Shown here: piece after piece, positions 17,501-25,684 of the stretch | How positions within the stretch are numbered: position 1 is the first letter of the stretch | How the letters are laid out: each line of letters begins with the position of its first letter | Source of the DNA: Nocardioides cavernaquae | GTDB lineage: Bacteria > Actinomycetota > Actinomycetes > Propionibacteriales > Nocardioidaceae | Assembly: GCF_003600895.1 (NCBI RefSeq) | Contig: NZ_QYRP01000002.1 | Coordinates: forward strand, 2,914,001 to 2,978,000 | DNA: 64,000 nucleotides | Reading direction: 5' to 3' | Notes under the pieces: model-generated | Databases searched by the model: none | What the model was told of the DNA's origin: nothing | What the model saw: only the letters and a program-made list of their open reading frames with translations | Position numbers and translations under genes: made by a program

Positions 17501-20500
17501 CCCTGCAGCTCAGCTACACCGGCACCGGTACTTCGACTCGTCTGACGCAGGTTGACCTGCGTACCTGGGACCCCAAGCCGGGCACCGACGGCTCCCCCAC
17601 GGCAGCCGCGGGGATGGTCACGGTGCCTGTCGCGAAGTACTCCTACGACGCGAGCAACCGGTTGGCTTCGGTGTGGGATCCGCGCCTGGACTACGGCACC
17701 GGCGGCTCCTCCCACGTCGCCACCGGTTACGGCTACCAGACCATCGGTGGCCGTACCCAGCTCGCGTCGATCACCCCGGCAGGGGAGAAGACCTGGAACT
17801 TCACTCTCGACGGCACCACCGGCGTCTTTAAGGGAGCCACCCGGGAGCAAGACGCTGCGGTCGGCGGCACTGCCACCTGGGCGGTGAAGTACAACGTCGC
17901 GGTCTCCGGCGCCGGCCTGCCCGACCTCGCAGCAGATACTGCCAAGACCTGGGGCCAAAAGACCGTCCCCGCCACGGCCGCGGCGGTGTTCGGCCCCGAC
18001 GCCCCCGGCACGACCGATTACACCTACGCCAACCTGACGTACTTCACGTCCGCCGGCGTCACCACCAACACCGCCAACTACGGTTCCGGCGAGTGGCTGA
18101 TCGACACCATCGAGTACGACACACTCGACAACCCCGTCTGGTCCCTCTCCGCCGGTAACCGGGCGGCCCGACTCAAGGACAACTGGACTGGCAACCAGAT
18201 CCGCGCCTGGGGCGGCGACACGCGCACCTACAGCGCTGACGGCACCCGCGTCGAAACCGACACTTCCCCGATCGCTTGGCTCACCAAGAAGGACGGCACC
18301 GGGATCGTCGGTGGACGCGTCACGCGCTATGACTACGACGACGAAGCCCCTGCTGGCGACATGCCCGGACGCCCTGCCGAGTGGACCGCCGACAGTTGGC
18401 CGCGGCACAACGTCCTGATCAAGGCCACCACCACCGTCGATGACGGATGGGGGGTAGCGGCCCACGACCCCGAAACCACCTGGTACCGCTACCAGCCCGT
18501 CGTCACCGGCGACGGCAGCGGCTGGACCCTGGGCCAGCCGACCCGCGTCTCCACCTCGCTCGGCGCCGGCTGGTCCACCAACCTGACCCGCTTCGACACC
18601 CAGGGCCGCACCATCGAAACCCGCACCCCACAAGGCGTCGCCACCGTTGACGGCACCGCCAACGACGCACGATCCCGGATCACCTCGTACTACACCGCCG
18701 ACGCGACCGCCCCGGTCGCTGCGTGCCGCAACAAGCCCGAATGGATCGACGCCGTCTGCTCAGCGGGCCCTGCGGGTGGGACAGCGCCCACGACGACCAC
18801 GGAAGGGTTCGACTACCTCGGATTGCCCACGCGCGCAGTCGAGACGACCGGTTCCACCCAGAGGATCACCGTCACCAGTACCGACCAGGCAGGGCGCACG
18901 ACCAAGGTCGCGCTGACCACTGTGAACGCGCCGACGGGTCAGCAGGCAGTGCCCGACACGACCTTCTCATACGCGAATGCGACCGGCCGCCTGACCGGCA
19001 CCACGGCTGGCGGAAGCACCGCGTCAACGACCTCTGATAGCTGGGGACGCATCGTCACTCAGACCGATGGAGCTGGCAACACCGCGACCAGCACCTACAA
19101 CGCCGCCGGCCGCCCAGCGACATTCAATGACGGCAAGGGCACCTACACCTACACCTGGAACGGCACCGACGCCAACGGCAAGACCGAACGCCGCGGCCTG
19201 CTCACCGCTGTCAACGTCGGCCTTCCTGGCGGCCCGAGCGAGTTCAAGACCGGGTACGACCAAGCCGGCGCAGCCACCACGCTCGTCTACCCAAACGGGG
19301 TCTACCGCGCCACAACCTACGACGCCCTCGGCAACGAGGCCACCCGGGCGTACAACAAGGCCGACGGCACGAGCCTCCTGACCTGGCAGCAGTTCTTCGA
19401 CCGCGACGGTCGCGTCCGCGCCAACCAGACGGTCGGGGTGACCCTCGAAAACTACGAATTCGACGGCCGAGGCCGACTGACCAAGGTCAAGGACAACGTC
19501 TGGGGCCAGTGCACCACCAGGGTCTACGACTTCAGCCTCGACTCCAACCGCAACAGCCTCACCAGCTACGCACCCGCAGCCGACGGCACCTGCTCCACCA
19601 CAACCACCCCCACCGTCACCAACGGCACCTACGACGGTGACGACCGCAAAACCAATACCGGCTACGTCCACGACGCTCTCGGCCGGACGACCACCCTCCC
19701 GTCCGCGGACACCGACAAGCCCTCCGACGGCAACGTCACCGCGACGTACTACGCCAACGACCTCGTCGCAGGCCTCAACCGTCCCGGTGCCGCAGGCGGC
19801 GCGCAAGCCAAGACCTGGGGACTGGACGCACTCGGTCGCCTCGCTTCGATGTCCTCGACCACTGGTGGTGTCGAGCTCCGCAAGACCACCAGCCACTACG
19901 ACGACAGCAGCGACTCCCCGGCCTGGATCAGTGAAGACACCCGCCCCAACGCACAGACCGCCTGGACAACGAACTGGACCCGCAACGTCCTCGACCCCAC
20001 CGGCGCGCTCGGGCTCATCCAATCCTCCGACGGCACCAGCCGCATCCAGCTCGTCAACCCCCACGGCGACATCGTCTCCACCCTCAACAACGCCCCCACG
20101 ATCATCGGCCTCGAGAACTACAACGAAGCCACCGAATACGGCGCACCCCGAACCCAGTTCCCCGCCCTCGGGCAGGCCTACACGTGGCTCGGATCACATC
20201 GCCGCTCCGGCGACGCCCTCGCCGGCCTCACCCTCATGGGCGTCCGCCTCTACGACCCTGCGTCGGGTCGATTTCTCAGTAGTGACCCCGTCTATGGTGG
20301 AAACGACAACGCGTATGCCTACCCGGCCGACCCAATTAACCAATTCGATACGACAGGCAAATGGTGTCGCTTCCAGGTAGGAACAACTTGTACGCGTTAT
20401 GCCAAGGGTCCGTCCGGCCAGTCCATTCCAGTTCGCCATTGGGTTCGCGAGAAAGTTTGGAACAAGCACAATATTTCTTGGGAAACGATGAAGTTTGTCA

Positions 20501-20751
20501 TTCGAAACATGTACTACCTGTTCCCCGGCGCAAATGGACGCGATAACTACGGGACCCAATTGCACCAAGTATCTTGCAGATGGATCGGGCGTTTCGCGAA
20601 ACACTGCGAGCGCACAGGGGTCACCATGATGGTCAGAACGGTAATCGACTGGGGTGACAGTTCTGACGGGAAGACAATGGGGGTAGTGACAATGTATTGC
20701 CGCCGTGCGGGAACCGATCGCTGCCCTGACTGGGTGAACAACCTCGAATGA
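14551..20751 (+). CDS. secreted Rhs/YD-repeat polymorphic toxin
   Basis: About 2066 aa from the GTG at 14551. Residues 1-42 are a signal peptide; IGAC could serve as a lipobox, or cleavage may follow ATAAP. A DNRLRE-type beta module lies near 295-468, Ig/fibronectin-like repeats fill 470-800, and YD repeats (for example SYANATGRL, STYNAAGRP) run from about 815 to 1900. The conserved core ends at GVRLYDPASGRFLSSDP. The last 130 residues (from DPINQFDTTGKW) are a variable C-terminal domain with six cysteines and several histidines that I do not recognise. Its DNA is visibly richer in A/T, as expected of a swapped toxin tip. An in-frame start at 14155 exists but would precede the signal peptide with unlikely sequence. 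The stop overlaps the next gene (ATGA), the likely immunity protein. Confidence 0.9.
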   Translation: MLVRFSGAVRAISPVVSTALVIGACQVLASSASPATAAPAAVAIVADRGDPVSAMSTARAQGKRVEDLSQRTPSTATYATPSGSWITEAYSGLVRSKVDEDKWVDIDPSINSAGKGFEPKAVPFDVLFSEGQDKKLATVSADGGAALSVQWPNTLPTAEPKGDTLTFPKAAGGSDLVVTSRPDGFNFSVKLDQAPAAGAAPLKYQVPLHLDKGRFRIHDDGSFEVLQDGHVVAAMTPPLMWDTAKDAERVPVAATVEGEGGDRVLVLRPDMAWLTDPARVAPITVDPTLTLTSTGDTWVESFLNPPSHEISPELQVGSNSLGLNVARSYANFDISGLTSKPGAVVSSASLQLSNFETGSCAGTAIRVSQVTSSWSVPNITYSNQPTTTATGSATSTQSFGASGCGTEGTVSFDAKAIVQAWQGGAANYGVQIKADNESANTGWRKYRSLENGDTAKAPKLSITYNTPPAVPSYNLVTPAGAVGSTFYTRETKPTFTTTPTDPDGDQVTAELRIQQGGSTVQSWTSGQVASGAGLSHALATALHEGAYAASWRVSDGSLTSAWSPDQAFNVDVTAPATPVMSCTNYPNNSWQDPRPAATTTCTVTASADSQWAAVHDGHEWINVPPLNNNTTSFSFSVPTDSTFGFWVVASDAAGNWATSTYTFGVGDGGFYSPENGAQFAGPLQVNAGAPSGAYAAVLNWRTAGTTTWTQATQVKKAGANWTGGVDTSGAISRTGDLIWQADAETGITSPATLEIQACFTYWTAPTQRCGKTRQVTLVQHAFGGSYPTTEVGPASVALMTGEYQTSSTDVTVPGYRDTLSIGRTFQSLGAPVTAAESVFGPGWIANLQGPSWGFASGQVVDTTATDGTIQLLDPSGAASVYKLAGPAAQAVGVYTGQGPTAGDNAKLELKGGTPKTLELTEADGVITTWTNVAGTNKWNVTTVVDPSAAPATTFSYNGDYVTGIYSAPPGVTCNATTQSRGCRALQLSYTGTGTSTRLTQVDLRTWDPKPGTDGSPTAAAGMVTVPVAKYSYDASNRLASVWDPRLDYGTGGSSHVATGYGYQTIGGRTQLASITPAGEKTWNFTLDGTTGVFKGATREQDAAVGGTATWAVKYNVAVSGAGLPDLAADTAKTWGQKTVPATAAAVFGPDAPGTTDYTYANLTYFTSAGVTTNTANYGSGEWLIDTIEYDTLDNPVWSLSAGNRAARLKDNWTGNQIRAWGGDTRTYSADGTRVETDTSPIAWLTKKDGTGIVGGRVTRYDYDDEAPAGDMPGRPAEWTADSWPRHNVLIKATTTVDDGWGVAAHDPETTWYRYQPVVTGDGSGWTLGQPTRVSTSLGAGWSTNLTRFDTQGRTIETRTPQGVATVDGTANDARSRITSYYTADATAPVAACRNKPEWIDAVCSAGPAGGTAPTTTTEGFDYLGLPTRAVETTGSTQRITVTSTDQAGRTTKVALTTVNAPTGQQAVPDTTFSYANATGRLTGTTAGGSTASTTSDSWGRIVTQTDGAGNTATSTYNAAGRPATFNDGKGTYTYTWNGTDANGKTERRGLLTAVNVGLPGGPSEFKTGYDQAGAATTLVYPNGVYRATTYDALGNEATRAYNKADGTSLLTWQQFFDRDGRVRANQTVGVTLENYEFDGRGRLTKVKDNVWGQCTTRVYDFSLDSNRNSLTSYAPAADGTCSTTTTPTVTNGTYDGDDRKTNTGYVHDALGRTTTLPSADTDKPSDGNVTATYYANDLVAGLNRPGAAGGAQAKTWGLDALGRLASMSSTTGGVELRKTTSHYDDSSDSPAWISEDTRPNAQTAWTTNWTRNVLDPTGALGLIQSSDGTSRIQLVNPHGDIVSTLNNAPTIIGLENYNEATEYGAPRTQFPALGQAYTWLGSHRRSGDALAGLTLMGVRLYDPASGRFLSSDPVYGGNDNAYAYPADPINQFDTTGKWCRFQVGTTCTRYAKGPSGQSIPVRHWVREKVWNKHNISWETMKFVIRNMYYLFPGANGRDNYGTQLHQVSCRWIGRFAKHCERTGVTMMVRTVIDWGDSSDGKTMGVVTMYCRRAGTDRCPDWVNNLE

Positions 20752-21164
20752 TTGAGCGATGGAGGGGGGGGAATGGACCAGAACTTCAGCTATCCCTTGA
20801 AGGGTGGATGGTGGAAGATGGCACCTTTCCGGCGCCCAGGACGGGAGGTCAGCTTTCCGGAATACTCCTATGCCTGGAGACGGCAGGTGGACCGTCCGTG
20901 GAGATTGCTGGTGTCAAGTATTCGTTGACTCCCTACCTTTGGGTTTGTGAAATTCGGGGTCTCCCGGCCGTGGCCAGGCTCGACAAATACTCACAGCCGG
21001 GAGATTCCGTCAATGTGGCGGGTATCACCATTCTTCCGGCCGACTATTTCGGGCCGAATCTCGGCGCGCCTACCGTAACTGCACATGTATTGAGTGTGCG
21101 CCCGAGTTCTGTTGACGAACCACCACTTGAGTACGCGGTTGGCGCAGTCGTCCGCGTTGAATGA
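20748..21164 (+). CDS. candidate immunity protein for the Rhs toxin
   Basis: A 138-aa, probably all-beta soluble protein (ELQLSLEGWMVEDGTF, GVKYSLTPYLWVCEI, SVNVAGITILPADYFG) with no signal peptide and no family I recognise. Its ATG overlaps the stop of the Rhs gene by four bases and its DNA shares the lower GC of the toxin tip, so the two arrived and are translated together. Small orphan genes directly after an Rhs C-terminus are usually the cognate immunity protein; that role is inferred from position alone. Confidence 0.7.
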   Translation: MIERWRGGNGPELQLSLEGWMVEDGTFPAPRTGGQLSGILLCLETAGGPSVEIAGVKYSLTPYLWVCEIRGLPAVARLDKYSQPGDSVNVAGITILPADYFGPNLGAPTVTAHVLSVRPSSVDEPPLEYAVGAVVRVE

Positions 21165-21191
21165 CGCGCGACAAGCCTAACTGGCCGCCTG

Positions 21192-21830
21192 ATGGCGCTG
21201 ACCGAAAGGATCCGAAACGACGTGCTGGTCTGGAACTGAGTCGACAAGGAAATCCTCGAGAGCGTCGAGCCTGGCCGACAGTGCCAATATCGCGTCGCGG
21301 ATCCGGCAGCCTTCGATCCTGAAACGTTCAGCTGCTCGGCTGCAGGGGCTGAGGACTCTGGCGTCTTCGCGCCCCCCGTCCGGAAAACTCCAACGCTGGG
21401 TGCGCCGACGGAGTTGCCCGCGATCGCTTCGCTCATGACAGTTGGATGTACAACAACGGCGCTGTGCACCACGAATATCGTCTCGCGGGACCTGCGAACG
21501 CCGACGCTGCAAACCCCGGAGGCTCTCGCAGCCGATCCACGGTCGCTGGTGGTGCACCCGGCGACGTACCTGACCGTGAGCTTCAATCCCGGGGTGGACA
21601 AGTTCGACGTCCCGACCGATCCCGCTTACAGCAATATTGCGACTGTTGATGTCAACGGCGTCATGGGCAAACTGACGGCTTCGACGAACGGCCCAGGCGT
21701 GATTCGCCGTGACTGGGTCGACGTGACTGGGACTTACCAGGTGGTGATGGTTGACCGACTCCAGACTTCAGACGGCCAAGTGGCCTTTTCGGCGCAGCAG
21801 ATCCTTGCCGTGGGCCGCAGCGTCAGGTGA
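21192..21830 (+). pseudogene. interrupted ORF after the Rhs locus (possible lipoprotein remnant)
   Basis: One frame reads from ATG 21192 for 15 codons (MALTERIRNDVLVWN), meets TGA at 21237, then stays open to 21830. The open part could start at TTG 21414 or ATG 21435 and give up to 138 aa (LPAIASLMTVGC ... YLTVSFNPGVDKFDVP ... YQVVMVDRL). The MTVGC segment resembles a lipobox. I do not recognise the protein. Either a short secreted protein starts at 21414, or this is a decayed gene left by exchange at the toxin locus. The last eight bases overlap the convergent recombinase gene. Confidence 0.4.
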
Positions 21831-23310
21831 CTTCGGGCGGGCGGCGCCCCGGTGCGCCCACGGACTTGATGGAGGCGATGTACTCCGAATAGACCGCGGC
21901 AGAACCGATTGCGTGACGTTCGATCGTGGTCGTGCTGTACCCCAGTGCGTCGGCGACGATCGGGACCGGTCCGAGCTTGGTGAGCTCGTGCAGCGTGCCG
22001 AGTCGCGCGGCACGCGTGGCGAAGAGTGCTTTGAGGCTGATGCGGAGGCTTGAGCCGGTGATATGCCGGCCGGGGGAGTAGCCCCGAAAGACCCAGTTGT
22101 CCCTTGGATGGGCAGCGGTCAGCACCGGAGCGGCGGCGAGTTCTCGGAACGGTCCGTCTAAGGGGGAGGGGAGTGCGAATGTCGTCTTGCCGAGGCTGAC
22201 GGTGACGACCTCATTCACGATGGCGATGTCGCCCCAGGTCAGTTTGATGACGTCCTCGATCTGTTGGGCGAAGACGATGACGAGAATCGCAGCCGCGCGA
22301 TCGCGCGCGCTCAGCTCATTGGTGTGGACGACGCGCTCGACGGCGTCGTCCTGCGCCGGCTTCGAGAACTTGGGGCTGGTTCCGCGGCGATGCGCAGGTA
22401 CCTGAAGGTCAGGTCGGACCAGGCGCGACTTGACGGCCCAGGGCAGGAACCGGTCGAGGAACTTGCGGGTGCTCGGTCCGTCGGCAATCCAGGCGTCGAC
22501 GTGCTCCTGTGCGATCTCGTCGAGCCGGAGCGTGTGGTCGTCGAGCCAGTTGAGGAACTCGATCGCGACAGTGACGCTCTGCTTGGACCGTAGGTAGGTG
22601 CCGTCTGGGACGCTCGTCATCTCGTTCATCCGGCGTTGGTGGTACCAGCGGACGTAGCGGCGGATCACGTCGCGGTGTTCGTCGCTCTGCAGTCGGGCGA
22701 GTGCGGCGGCAGCCCATTGGCCGTATCGAATCGCGCGCTCGTCCCGCGCGGGCAGGACGTCGTGCTCGACCATGAGCCCTCGGACGTAGCTCCGGGTGCG
22801 GTCGACACCCGGCAGATCGTCGAGGGCCTCGTGGCTGATGGACGGTGCGGCAGCAAGCGCGCGGAGGAATCCGTCGACGTGCCCCTGTTGGATCCAGGTC
22901 ACGCCGCTGTTTGCGCGCTTCATCGCCTTCAGCGCATCGGCAAGTGGGGCCAGTTCGGGCCGGACGCCACCTGTCTCTGGGTGTGCAAGAACATTGTCGA
23001 CCCGAAGGGCGAGTTCGCAGTGCCAGCAGCGATCGCCGCGGTAGAGCTCGTCTTCGCGGCCGCAGGTCGCGCAGTCGACGTTCAGCTTGACTCCCGAACA
23101 CGGCCGACACGCCGGGGCGTTGTCGAGCCGACCGGGCAGCACGCCTTCGTGGCCGCAGGCGCACGTTCCGCGTGTGCGCTTGGCCTGCTGGTAGCAGTAG
23201 CCGCAGATGTCACCGTCGGGCCACTTGGCCGAAACGGGGTAGTGGCCCTTGCAGCGGGCGCAGGGGAGTGGCCACCGTTCGGGGTTGCCCGGCTTACGTG
23301 GCCTAGCCAT
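21823..23310 (-). CDS. recombinase-like protein with N-terminal zinc ribbons
   Basis: A 495-aa protein. The first 110 residues hold several cysteine pairs (CARCKGH, CGYCYQQ, CACGHEG, CRPCSG, CATCGRE, CWHCEL), which look like stacked zinc ribbons. The remainder has the outline of a tyrosine recombinase: an SAM-like segment with YLRSKQSVTVAIEFLNWLDD, then a C-terminal domain with VIKLTWGDI and a final ALGYSTTTIERHA ... YSEYI. The usual HxxR box is altered (LHELTKLG) although a terminal Tyr is kept, so catalysis is doubtful. It is the last gene of a three-gene cassette, each overlapping the next by eight bases. Homologues in actinobacteria are annotated as site-specific integrases. Confidence 0.7.
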   Translation of the reverse strand: MARPRKPGNPERWPLPCARCKGHYPVSAKWPDGDICGYCYQQAKRTRGTCACGHEGVLPGRLDNAPACRPCSGVKLNVDCATCGREDELYRGDRCWHCELALRVDNVLAHPETGGVRPELAPLADALKAMKRANSGVTWIQQGHVDGFLRALAAAPSISHEALDDLPGVDRTRSYVRGLMVEHDVLPARDERAIRYGQWAAAALARLQSDEHRDVIRRYVRWYHQRRMNEMTSVPDGTYLRSKQSVTVAIEFLNWLDDHTLRLDEIAQEHVDAWIADGPSTRKFLDRFLPWAVKSRLVRPDLQVPAHRRGTSPKFSKPAQDDAVERVVHTNELSARDRAAAILVIVFAQQIEDVIKLTWGDIAIVNEVVTVSLGKTTFALPSPLDGPFRELAAAPVLTAAHPRDNWVFRGYSPGRHITGSSLRISLKALFATRAARLGTLHELTKLGPVPIVADALGYSTTTIERHAIGSAAVYSEYIASIKSVGAPGRRPPEVT

Positions 23311-23656
23311 CCTCGTGGTCCGGAACGATCCGCACCCGACGCGCGATTGGATTGCCCGGCTGGACGCCGAGGTCCTCAGGCCGTCGAGGAGCGTTCGCCG
23401 TCTTCGCGGCCCGAACCTCGACGACGACCTCGAGCAACTCGCCGATCTCGCAATCGAGGATGTCGCACAGCGCAGCGATCGTGCGCCCGGAAAAGCGCTC
23501 CGGTGTTCCGGTCACCAGTCGATAGACCTGGCTCTCGGAGAGGTTGATGCCGCGCGACCGAAGCAGCGGAAGGAGTTCGGTGCTCTTCCACAGACCGCGT
23601 TGCGCCATGAGGGTGCGCAGGTTCCAGCGATAGCCCATGCGGCGTTGCTCAGCCAT
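23303..23656 (-). CDS. XRE-type HTH regulator of the recombinase cassette
   Basis: A 117-aa protein with an XRE/Cro-like helix-turn-helix: LRTLMAQRGLWKSTELLPLL, then GINLSESQVYRLVTG and RTIAALCDILDCEIGELLEV, as in small transcription factors of the YozG type. The C-terminal 35 residues are polar. It overlaps the upstream tyrosine recombinase and the downstream zinc-ribbon recombinase by eight bases each, so all three are translated together. A role as cassette repressor or directionality factor is inferred from position. Confidence 0.85.
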   Translation of the reverse strand: MAEQRRMGYRWNLRTLMAQRGLWKSTELLPLLRSRGINLSESQVYRLVTGTPERFSGRTIAALCDILDCEIGELLEVVVEVRAAKTANAPRRPEDLGVQPGNPIARRVRIVPDHEDG

Positions 23657-24776
23657 CTGTCCGTGCCTCCTCAGGTCGAGCGATCCGTCGGGCGATCATC
23701 TTCTGGATCGTCTTCTGCTTGAAGTCATCCCCGACAGAGGTGTAGACGCTGGTCACCGAAGCGTAGGCGTGCCCAGCCTGGGTCTGGACGAACGCCGGGT
23801 CGTAGCCAGCTTCGATCAGGTGGGTGATGTAGGAGTGCCGCAGGCAGTGCAGCCCGAGCTCCTTGGGGAGTCCGACCGCGTCGCGAGCCGCAGCGAAGGA
23901 GTCACCAAGGCTCCCGAGAGTGATCCGGTCAGCACGTTCACTGGGCCACAGCGCCGCCGATCGCTCAGCAGTGGGGAAGAGGCCGCGGCCGCCTTCATGA
24001 ATCCAGAACTTGAGCAGGTCCACGACCCACTCGAACTCGGGAACCGTAAGCACAGTGCGCCGCCGCGGACCAGATCCGGCCGTGCCCTTGGCCCACCGGA
24101 TCGTCACCGCGCCGAACTCGCCGTACGCAGGCACGTGCGGGTTCGGACCGAAGTCGTGCACGTCGAGCATCGAGACTTCACGTCGCCGCAGGCCGTACGC
24201 GTAACAGAGCTTGAAGGCGATCGAGTCGCGCAGTGCGGGCAGCCACCGCTTCGATCCGGCGGCGTGCTCGCGGTCTACCAGGTCGTCCATGTAGTCGAAG
24301 ATGCTCTGCAGCTCCTTCTGCGTGAACGCCCGGCGGCCAGGCGGCACAGCGTCATCGGTCGTGTGCCTCGGGGTGTTCCACTCAAAGGAAATCTGGGCAG
24401 GAACGTCGCCAAACGTCTTCTCACAGAACTCAATCCACCCGTAGGTCGGTGAAGAAACGTACGAGCAGAACATCGCGATCGCGTTGCTGTCGCTTCGAAG
24501 CGTGTTCAGGCTGATCGGCTTGGCACCGGACCGTCGCTCAGCCATGTAGTCGTCGAGATCGACGGCCTGCCATGTCCACGGAAACTTGCCGCCGAACACC
24601 TGAAAGCGGCGCAGCGTCCCGCAGCGGCCCTCGATGGTCTGGGTCGTGAGGCCGCGGGCGAGCATCTGCGCCTTCCAGCCGTCGAGCATCGCGTCGAACA
24701 CACGGTCATCGGCACGGAACAGGCCAACTTCGCCGTCACGAAGGACCCGAGGAACAAACCCAGGAATACCTTGCAT
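23649..24776 (-). CDS. tyrosine recombinase/integrase
   Basis: A 375-aa tyrosine recombinase with a complete catalytic set: Arg in CYAYGLRRREVSMLD, Lys in RWAKGTAGSG, HxxR in HCLRHSYITHL, the later GHAYASV histidine, and the nucleophile Tyr in VTSVYTSV. The N-terminal SAM-like core-binding domain is normal (MLARGLTTQTIEGRCGTLRRFQ). The ATG at 24776 is preferred over 24806 because the latter sits inside an inverted repeat that is more likely a binding site. It leads a recombinase-HTH-recombinase cassette, reminiscent of but not identical to 'recombinase in trio' elements. Confidence 0.88.
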   Translation of the reverse strand: MQGIPGFVPRVLRDGEVGLFRADDRVFDAMLDGWKAQMLARGLTTQTIEGRCGTLRRFQVFGGKFPWTWQAVDLDDYMAERRSGAKPISLNTLRSDSNAIAMFCSYVSSPTYGWIEFCEKTFGDVPAQISFEWNTPRHTTDDAVPPGRRAFTQKELQSIFDYMDDLVDREHAAGSKRWLPALRDSIAFKLCYAYGLRRREVSMLDVHDFGPNPHVPAYGEFGAVTIRWAKGTAGSGPRRRTVLTVPEFEWVVDLLKFWIHEGGRGLFPTAERSAALWPSERADRITLGSLGDSFAAARDAVGLPKELGLHCLRHSYITHLIEAGYDPAFVQTQAGHAYASVTSVYTSVGDDFKQKTIQKMIARRIARPEEARTDG

Positions 24777-24799
24777 CCCGCACCTAGCGTCCGTGGAAA

Positions 24800-24816
24800 C
24801 CTGCATCTAATGCAGG
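24800..24816. repeat. inverted repeat upstream of the recombinase cassette
   Basis: CCTGCAT-CTA-ATGCAGG is a perfect 7+7 inverted repeat, with GGAAAC on both sides in direct orientation. It lies 24 bases upstream of the integrase start, where an operator for the cassette's HTH protein or a recombinase core site would be expected. No second copy was seen at the other end of the cassette. Confidence 0.55.
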
Positions 24817-24921
24817 AAACATACGCCGACCTGCAGCAACAACGGAAGAGGCGACGTGTACTCGGTGTGCACCGATGCCTCAAAACCACGGATGACCTGC
24901 GAGAACACACGCGACCACCGG

Positions 24922-24963
24922 AACGGGAGTTCCCGCATCTGTTTCAACTCCCGTTGTTTTTGT
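24922..24963 (+). terminator. rho-independent terminator
   Basis: AACGGGAGTT (24922-24931) and AACTCCCGTT (24946-24955) form a perfect 10-bp stem with a 14-base loop, followed by TGTTTTTG. This is a classic intrinsic terminator pointing right, with no plus-strand gene before it. It may insulate the cassette's outer end or end an unrecognised transcript. Confidence 0.6.
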
Positions 24964-24967
24964 GCCG

Positions 24968-24981
24968 ATAATGGACATTAT
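24968..24981. repeat. 14-bp palindrome
   Basis: ATAATG-GA-CATTAT, a perfect 6+6 inverted repeat in an A/T-rich patch unlike the surroundings, five bases past the terminator's T run. It could be a regulator site or mark the end of the integrated DNA. Confidence 0.45.
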
Positions 24982-25137
24982 GTCAGTCACAACGTGGATC
25001 TACGCCCTCCTACTGACCGGCTCGAGAACCCGCGTCCGGAGGCCTGATCGAGCACGAGCGCCCCACTGCATGCGCGATGATCGAAGACGAGCGACCCAGC
25101 CAGCCGCCTCAGCGGCGAACGAGACAGGAGAACCGGC

Positions 25138-25668
25138 ATGCGAACAACCCGACGTCTTCGCGCCGCCAGTGTCGTCGTACTCGTTCTCGTCAGCGCGAGC
25201 TGCGGGACCGACGACAACGGCGCCGAGCGCGGCAGCACTCCGACATCACAGTCTCCGTCGACGTCGAAGTCCGGGGTGACCGAGACTCCGGGCTCGGACG
25301 CGCCCACGACGAGCGGCACGACGATCACCACAGCGACCAGCGAGTTCGGTGACGTGCTCTGGGGGCCGGACCGGCAGGTCGTCTACATCTGGGAGAAGGA
25401 ACCGTCAGGCACAGCCGAGTGCTACGACGACTGCGCTGTCGCCTGGCCCCCGGTGCTGACAACGGGTGACCCGGTCGCTGCCGGCGCGGTGAACGCAGAA
25501 CTGCTCGGCACCACCACGCGGCGGGACGGCTCCATGCAGGTCACGTACAACGGCCACCCGCTCTACTACTACGCGCACGAGGGTCCCGGCGAGGTCAAGT
25601 GCCACGACATCTCCACGCATGGAGGGTTGTGGTGGGTCATCACGCCGGCCGGCGAGCGAGCCGAGTGA
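25138..25668 (+). CDS. lipoprotein with COG4315 secreted repeat
   Basis: A 176-aa lipoprotein. The signal peptide ends in VSASC (lipobox); a Ser/Thr-rich linker covers residues 25-65. The remainder is the 'secreted repeat of unknown function' (PF03640/COG4315): LYIWEKE-like strand, CYDDCAVAWPPVL and NGHPLYYYAHEGPGEVKCHD with the heme-like-pocket Trp/Cys pattern of the family. The function is unknown; the family is extracytoplasmic. It has an AGGAG site before the ATG and is followed 16 bp later by a cyclophilin lipoprotein gene. Confidence 0.88.
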   Translation: MRTTRRLRAASVVVLVLVSASCGTDDNGAERGSTPTSQSPSTSKSGVTETPGSDAPTTSGTTITTATSEFGDVLWGPDRQVVYIWEKEPSGTAECYDDCAVAWPPVLTTGDPVAAGAVNAELLGTTTRRDGSMQVTYNGHPLYYYAHEGPGEVKCHDISTHGGLWWVITPAGERAE

Positions 25669-25684
25669 CCGCTACAGTCGGCGC

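Larger units (their letters stand above)
24817..25137. other. gap between the recombinase cassette and the next lipoprotein gene
   Basis: No gene is supported here. A short frame from ATG 24811 runs to 24971 but has no family look and its 3' part is the hairpin described separately. The stretch holds a terminator-like hairpin, a 14-bp palindrome (ATAATG-GA-CATTAT, 24968-24981) in A/T-rich DNA, and then ordinary GC-rich sequence up to the ribosome site (AGGAG) of the gene at 25138. It may contain the outer end of the mobile cassette. Confidence 0.5.

Noticed and set aside
21177..21557. 126-codon - strand ORF after the Rhs pair
   Set aside because: Arg/Ser-rich text without motif; the opposite strand has the better coding look.
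24811..24971. Small + strand ORF beside the cassette
   Set aside because: No ribosome site, no recognisable protein, and its 3' half is a terminator hairpin.
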